Positions 60,630 to 64,000 of a DNA stretch of 64,000 nucleotides are shown piece after piece. The notes under the pieces are model-generated. The model was not told the DNA's origin. It searched no databases and saw only the letters and a list, made by a program, of their open reading frames with translations. Source of the stretch: Pinus tabuliformis (Eukaryota > Streptophyta > Pinopsida > Pinales > Pinaceae). Both the position numbers and the translations under genes were made by a program. Location of the stretch: positions 1,673,795,078 to 1,673,859,077 of the forward strand of contig CM062816.1 in NCBI GenBank assembly GCA_031772625.1. The letters are read 5' to 3'. Positions within the stretch are counted from its first letter, which is position 1, and each line of letters starts with the position of its first letter.

Positions 60630-61975
60630 GAATGAAAAAGGAAATGGAGATGGAAACGGTACCTTAAGAAGTATGTGGACATCATCAGTGGAGAATTTGC
60701 TTATGATCCAGTGCGATTACCCTTGGACCAAGACCCCACGCAGCTTCTCTACAACAGAAACACGCTACAGACCATTTGGGAAATTGAACGGCATGCCCGA
60801 AATCATCTTACTCGAGAGTGGTTTGACATTAGAAGGGCCATCTTCCAAAGGGAATTGAGAAAAGAAATGAAGCAGTACGTTAAACTTCACGGACTGCCTT
60901 CAAATACCGTAATTTCCGACTATTCAAAAATTCGGGACGAAGGAGAGATGAATCGATGTTTAATGATGTTGTGTAAATCTGTAGCGGATAAGAGAAGCAA
61001 TGGGTGAAAATATGGAAGAAAGTGAATAAGTTCGCTTGTTTTGTGAGTTTCATTCTCAGAACATAAAAACCTTCATATCTGTAAATGGCTTCAGATATTT
61101 CAAGAAACTCATTGGCAAAACATTAAGAGAAAAGGAAGCCAAAGAAGCTGCCTTCAGTGTGGGTAAGGAAATAGTGAGGGCCGTCGACGTCATAATAAAC
61201 GGAGTGAGATCACGCGAAGTCCCAACGGAATTCTTGGGAATCTTAAAGAAAATTCAAACGATCATGTGATTTCAAGTTTAATGAACATTCTCGGCCATGT
61301 TTATAGGAATAATCAAGGCTATATGAAAATCCAGTCCTCGATTCTGCGAGTATTTTCTAGGGTATTTGATGAGATTGCTGCGCAGGTGGTTAGAAACCCT
61401 AGCCCAGCCGTGCTGCTCGGATATCCTTATGCCCTAAAGGTATTGTGTCAAACGAATGCAGCGGATATCAGCAGCGAAGACATGAATCACGGGATTGCTA
61501 TTCTGTTTCTCTTTTATTTTTCAAAAGGATGTACGGAAGAGCACTGTGCAATGCTGTAACCATTTGCATCTCTAGAGAAATTGAGCGATCAAAGGAGATG
61601 AGTGGCGTTAAGGAGGGGCAACTTGTTGAAGCTCAGGTTCAAGCGCAGCATAATTCTGAAGCCCTTGAAATGGGTGTTTGGCTTCTTAGGGATATACTCA
61701 TGGGAGAAAGTCAATTAGCTGCTTTCGTTCTCCGAGGAGGTGTGGTTCATATGTTTGAACGTTTGAATGAAACCCAGAATAAAGATGAGGAGGAGATGGA
61801 ATATCAGAAGTTTGGCGGCCCCATATATGGAAACGCCTGCGAAATGGTTGATTGTGTTCATTACAGAATCGCAAAAGATGGATTGGCCATCAGCAAAGCT
61901 ATAAGCAAGAAACAAGTTATATCGTTGGATGTCGAAGTTCTTCGGAAATTCATTAGTGGTCAGATCTGCAAATAA
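60630..61975 (+). pseudogene. Gene A, unit 5: best-preserved copy
   Basis: The frame 60,675-61,007 covers the N-terminal domain (MDIISGEFAYDPVRLPLDQD, LLYNRNTLQTIWEIE, LRKEMKQYVKLHGLPSNTVI). 61,036-61,269 covers the middle (NIKTFISVNGFRYFKKLIGK, VDVIINGVRSR). 61,266-61,559 gives ISSLMNILGHVYRNN, VFDEIAAQVVRNPSPAVLLG and LCQTNAADISSED. 61,445-61,975 gives EGQLVEAQVQAQHNSEALEM, FERLNETQNKDEEEMEYQKF and the C-terminus FISGQICK. Relative to unit 4 it lacks 13 bases near 61,505 (frame change) and 18 in-frame bases near 61,740. A full protein would be ~430 residues, mostly helical. Function unknown. It lacks its promoter. Confidence 0.6.
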
Positions 61976-62280
61976 ATGATTCCTTCTTACAGAAATGGTA
62001 TTTCGCAATTTTTACCAACGGCATCTTTCTCATTTTTGTGAACGCTGCATACTTGTGCAAACCTTCTGAATATTGTTCTTAGATGCCTCATATTGTGAAT
62101 TTTAAGTCTTTGTTTTAGAACTGTTAATTGTTTTTTGTTGACATGGTTTTTGTCGCGGGATTTCCACCTATCGTATCCATTGATTTTCCATTAATTACTA
62201 TTAGAACATATCAAAGTCTGTTAGCAGTTATATAGTATAAAAAAAGGGGCTTCAAGATAATATTTAAAATAAGATGAAAA
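61976..62280 (+). other. 3' flank of gene A and start of the CACTA-like terminus, unit 5
   Basis: Follows the common 3' flank to the terminus-like TAGTATAAAAAAAGGGGC, AAGATAATATTTAAAAT (62,228-62,268). It then jumps straight into remnant C, losing the subterminal region, tRNA-like sequence and spacer S1. Confidence 0.5.
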
Positions 62281-62564
62281 CGAATTTGATGAATTTCTTT
62301 GTTCTAAATATGGAAACGGTTCCTCCATCCATGCGATGATTAGGATGAACCCAACCATCACCCATTTGAAAGCTCTCTAGGAGATTGCATGCGGCCTCCT
62401 TTGGCTTCTTGTTTTATTTTCTTTTGATAGTCAAATAGTTATGCTTTCTTTTCATCGACAACTCTATATAAAGTTGATTCTTTCCATGTACGCCTAGGAG
62501 AAGAGAAGGAGAAGATGGTATTTCTGTAAGAAGTTTTACCTCAGACAGTCTTGGCGTATTTCAT
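62281..62564 (-). pseudogene. Gene remnant C, unit 5
   Basis: Minus strand, start codon region at 62,562-62,564, with the LLESFQMGDGWVHPNHRMDGG-type reading partly kept. Shortened by the junction on its 3' side. Confidence 0.35.
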
Positions 62565-62569
62565 TGGCA

Positions 62570-63025
62570 CTTATTTTTGAATCTTGATAGAAAACTTGAT
62601 TCCACAATAATATATGTGAGTATTATGGTTCCATTCAGTTTTCAATGGAATTGAATTAACTTAAACTTTCTCCAGGAGTGGAAAGGGCCTACCACCACCT
62701 AGAAACAAGTTCTATAACTTGTTTAAATCCTAAGATTTGTATGCAAAGTTTGAGTTTCATCGAATGAATTGTTGTGTGAAATCTAGAACCATTTATGTAC
62801 TTAAAACTCTATTTTTACATCTGAGTAAGAGCTATATTAGATCGTGATGCTTGAAATATAAAGGTTTTATTTCGGGAATGCACACGGTGGAAAATAATTT
62901 CTATCTAGAGGTGACTTAAGAATTGATTGCCACAAGCCGAGAATTAAATAGATTTATGCTCTGTTTGTCTTTCGAAATTTCCAATGCTATGTTGATATGA
63001 GGAACATTTAAAATACAAAACTAAA
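62570..63025. other. Unit spacer S2, unit 5 (start only)
   Basis: Colinear with 9,430-9,800 and 27,337-27,790. Cut at ACTAAA by the copia-type element. No gene. Confidence 0.5.
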
Positions 63026-63343
63026 TGATGGATTTACGTTATAGGTTTTCCTAATTACTTTAAACCCCTTAACCAAGATCTACTCCTTTGTAAGAAATCA
63101 AAATCAATGCACAGCGGAACTTACTTTCCATCTTCAAAGGGCTCCTGGGCTTTACTTGAGTTGTTGGCTCTTGAATCCTTCCAAGAGCTTGCAATCCTTC
63201 CAGTCTTCAATGGAGCAGACAATCTTTATGAGTTGATTGCAAGCCTTGGAGACTCAACCCTTTTATAGCACTGCAAAACCCCAATCCTAGGGCAGCCTAA
63301 AATTTAGTTGAAACAAGTCTGTCTGAAATTTCAGATTGATTGA

Positions 63344-63376
<33 letters not shown>

Positions 63377-63643
63377 GATTTTGATTTCCTTATTCAGCTC
63401 AAATTTAATATTGCTATTTATTTTAATCAACTATAATCGGTCCATTAACAATTATAATTGATTAACATTAATCTACATGTATTTGTATCCAAATCCTTAT
63501 TTTTAAATACGTTTAATGCCATGACTTAATTAATCACATTATTTGGCATATGAATGTAATCTTGCTGACAGTAATTGACATCATAATCATGATGCACGTA
63601 TGTCCAACTTAATTATTGCAATTAGACGTCTCTAAATCCAACA
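63026..63643 (-). repeat. 3' LTR of the right-edge element
   Basis: 618 bp with near-perfect inverted ends (TGATGGATTT / AAATCCAACA). A minus-strand TATA box (CTATAAAAGGG) lies at ~63,258-63,268. The left flank breaks colinearity with the unit at 63,025. Confidence 0.65.
63344..63376. repeat. (AATC)n microsatellite in the LTR
   Basis: About eight uninterrupted four-base units. Confidence 0.9.
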
Positions 63644-63655
63644 ATCTCCCACATG
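63644..63655 (-). promoter_or_regulatory. Polypurine tract of the right-edge element
   Basis: The minus strand reads TGTGGGAGAT directly before the LTR. Confidence 0.6.
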
Positions 63656-64000
63656 GACAAGTGCAACCTTTTGATTATATGTCCTTAACTTTATTGCATG
63701 CAACTTTTCTGTCTTTACTTATCGTATTTCTTAAACAATTCCGTCCATCAATTATGCTAACAAAGGACTTAAGCGGCATTTGTCACATTTATTCGCAACT
63801 AAACTGACATAAATCACGCTGCCAACATAACTGAATGACATGAATCTGATTTGGACATATAGTTTAGAAATTACACGCAAGTGTGATTAGACGTGCCTAT
63901 TTCTAATTGAGTCACCTTTACTTTACTGTATGAGGCCAAAAACTTAAACTTTAAAGAAAGAAATAATGAAACTGAAACTGAATGCAACTTGTATATATCG

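Larger units (their letters stand above)
63026..64000 (-). mobile_element. Ty1/copia-type LTR retrotransposon, 3' end only (continues beyond the window)
   Basis: An LTR at 63,026-63,643 is followed on its right by a sequence that, read on the minus strand, ends in a polypurine-like GTGGGAGAT directly before TGTTGGATTT. This arrangement is typical of plant copia 3' ends. The element is therefore transcribed leftward and only its 3' LTR and ~350 bases of interior are visible. The copia assignment is inferred; no coding domain is in view. Confidence 0.65.

Overview
The window is nuclear DNA of a seed plant. It is AT-rich, contains no bacterial-type operon or rRNA gene, and is crowded with nested plant LTR retrotransposons: Ty3/gypsy chromovirus copies, Ty1/copia copies, initiator-Met-type primer sites, 5-bp target duplications and solo LTRs. 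The density of old insertions would suit a large, slowly turning-over genome such as a gymnosperm, but nothing here fixes the clade.

The backbone is a head-to-tail array of one long unit, about 13 kb once later insertions are subtracted. Five copies, all on the + strand, can be followed: unit 1 (1 to ~14,940, 5' end outside the window), unit 2 (~14,941-23,904), unit 3 (23,905-~32,709), unit 4 (~32,710-57,826) and unit 5 (57,827-63,025). An undamaged unit reads in this order: a 'B' module; an AT-rich spacer; a conserved ~0.8 kb segment; a promoter with a TATA box; gene 'A'; a CACTA-like terminus with a tRNA-like sequence; a spacer with a short gene remnant; a minus-strand gene remnant 'C'; a long spacer; an old gypsy-family LTR; another spacer; a fragment 'A-prime'; a 179-bp LTR with primer site; then the next B. 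Gene A has about 430 codons of recognisable reading and matches no family I recognise. A-prime carries the middle domain of A, and B ends with the C-terminal domain and 3' flank of A. A-prime plus B is therefore best read as a second A-type paralogue, split by an old LTR element and fitted with its own acidic repeat region. Every copy of A is damaged; unit 5 keeps most. The B reading frame of unit 1 is the only one that runs open into the A-type C-terminus.

Younger insertions sit on this array: a chromovirus (989-6,924) just behind the TATA box of the unit 1 A promoter; a copia element (34,529-40,506) in the AT-rich spacer of unit 4; a 1,705-bp solo-LTR-like insertion (49,506-51,210); a second, older and more broken copy of the same chromovirus family (53,462-57,821) at the start of B in unit 5; and a copia-type element entering from the right edge (63,026-64,000). 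Because sister units preserve the empty sites, most insertions could be bounded to the base.

Units 1, 2, 3 and 5 have also lost multi-kilobase blocks, often at short microhomologies, so no unit is complete. No gene here can be called functional with confidence. The biological interest lies in the unknown, locally amplified A/B/C gene family and the layered record of its duplication and decay.
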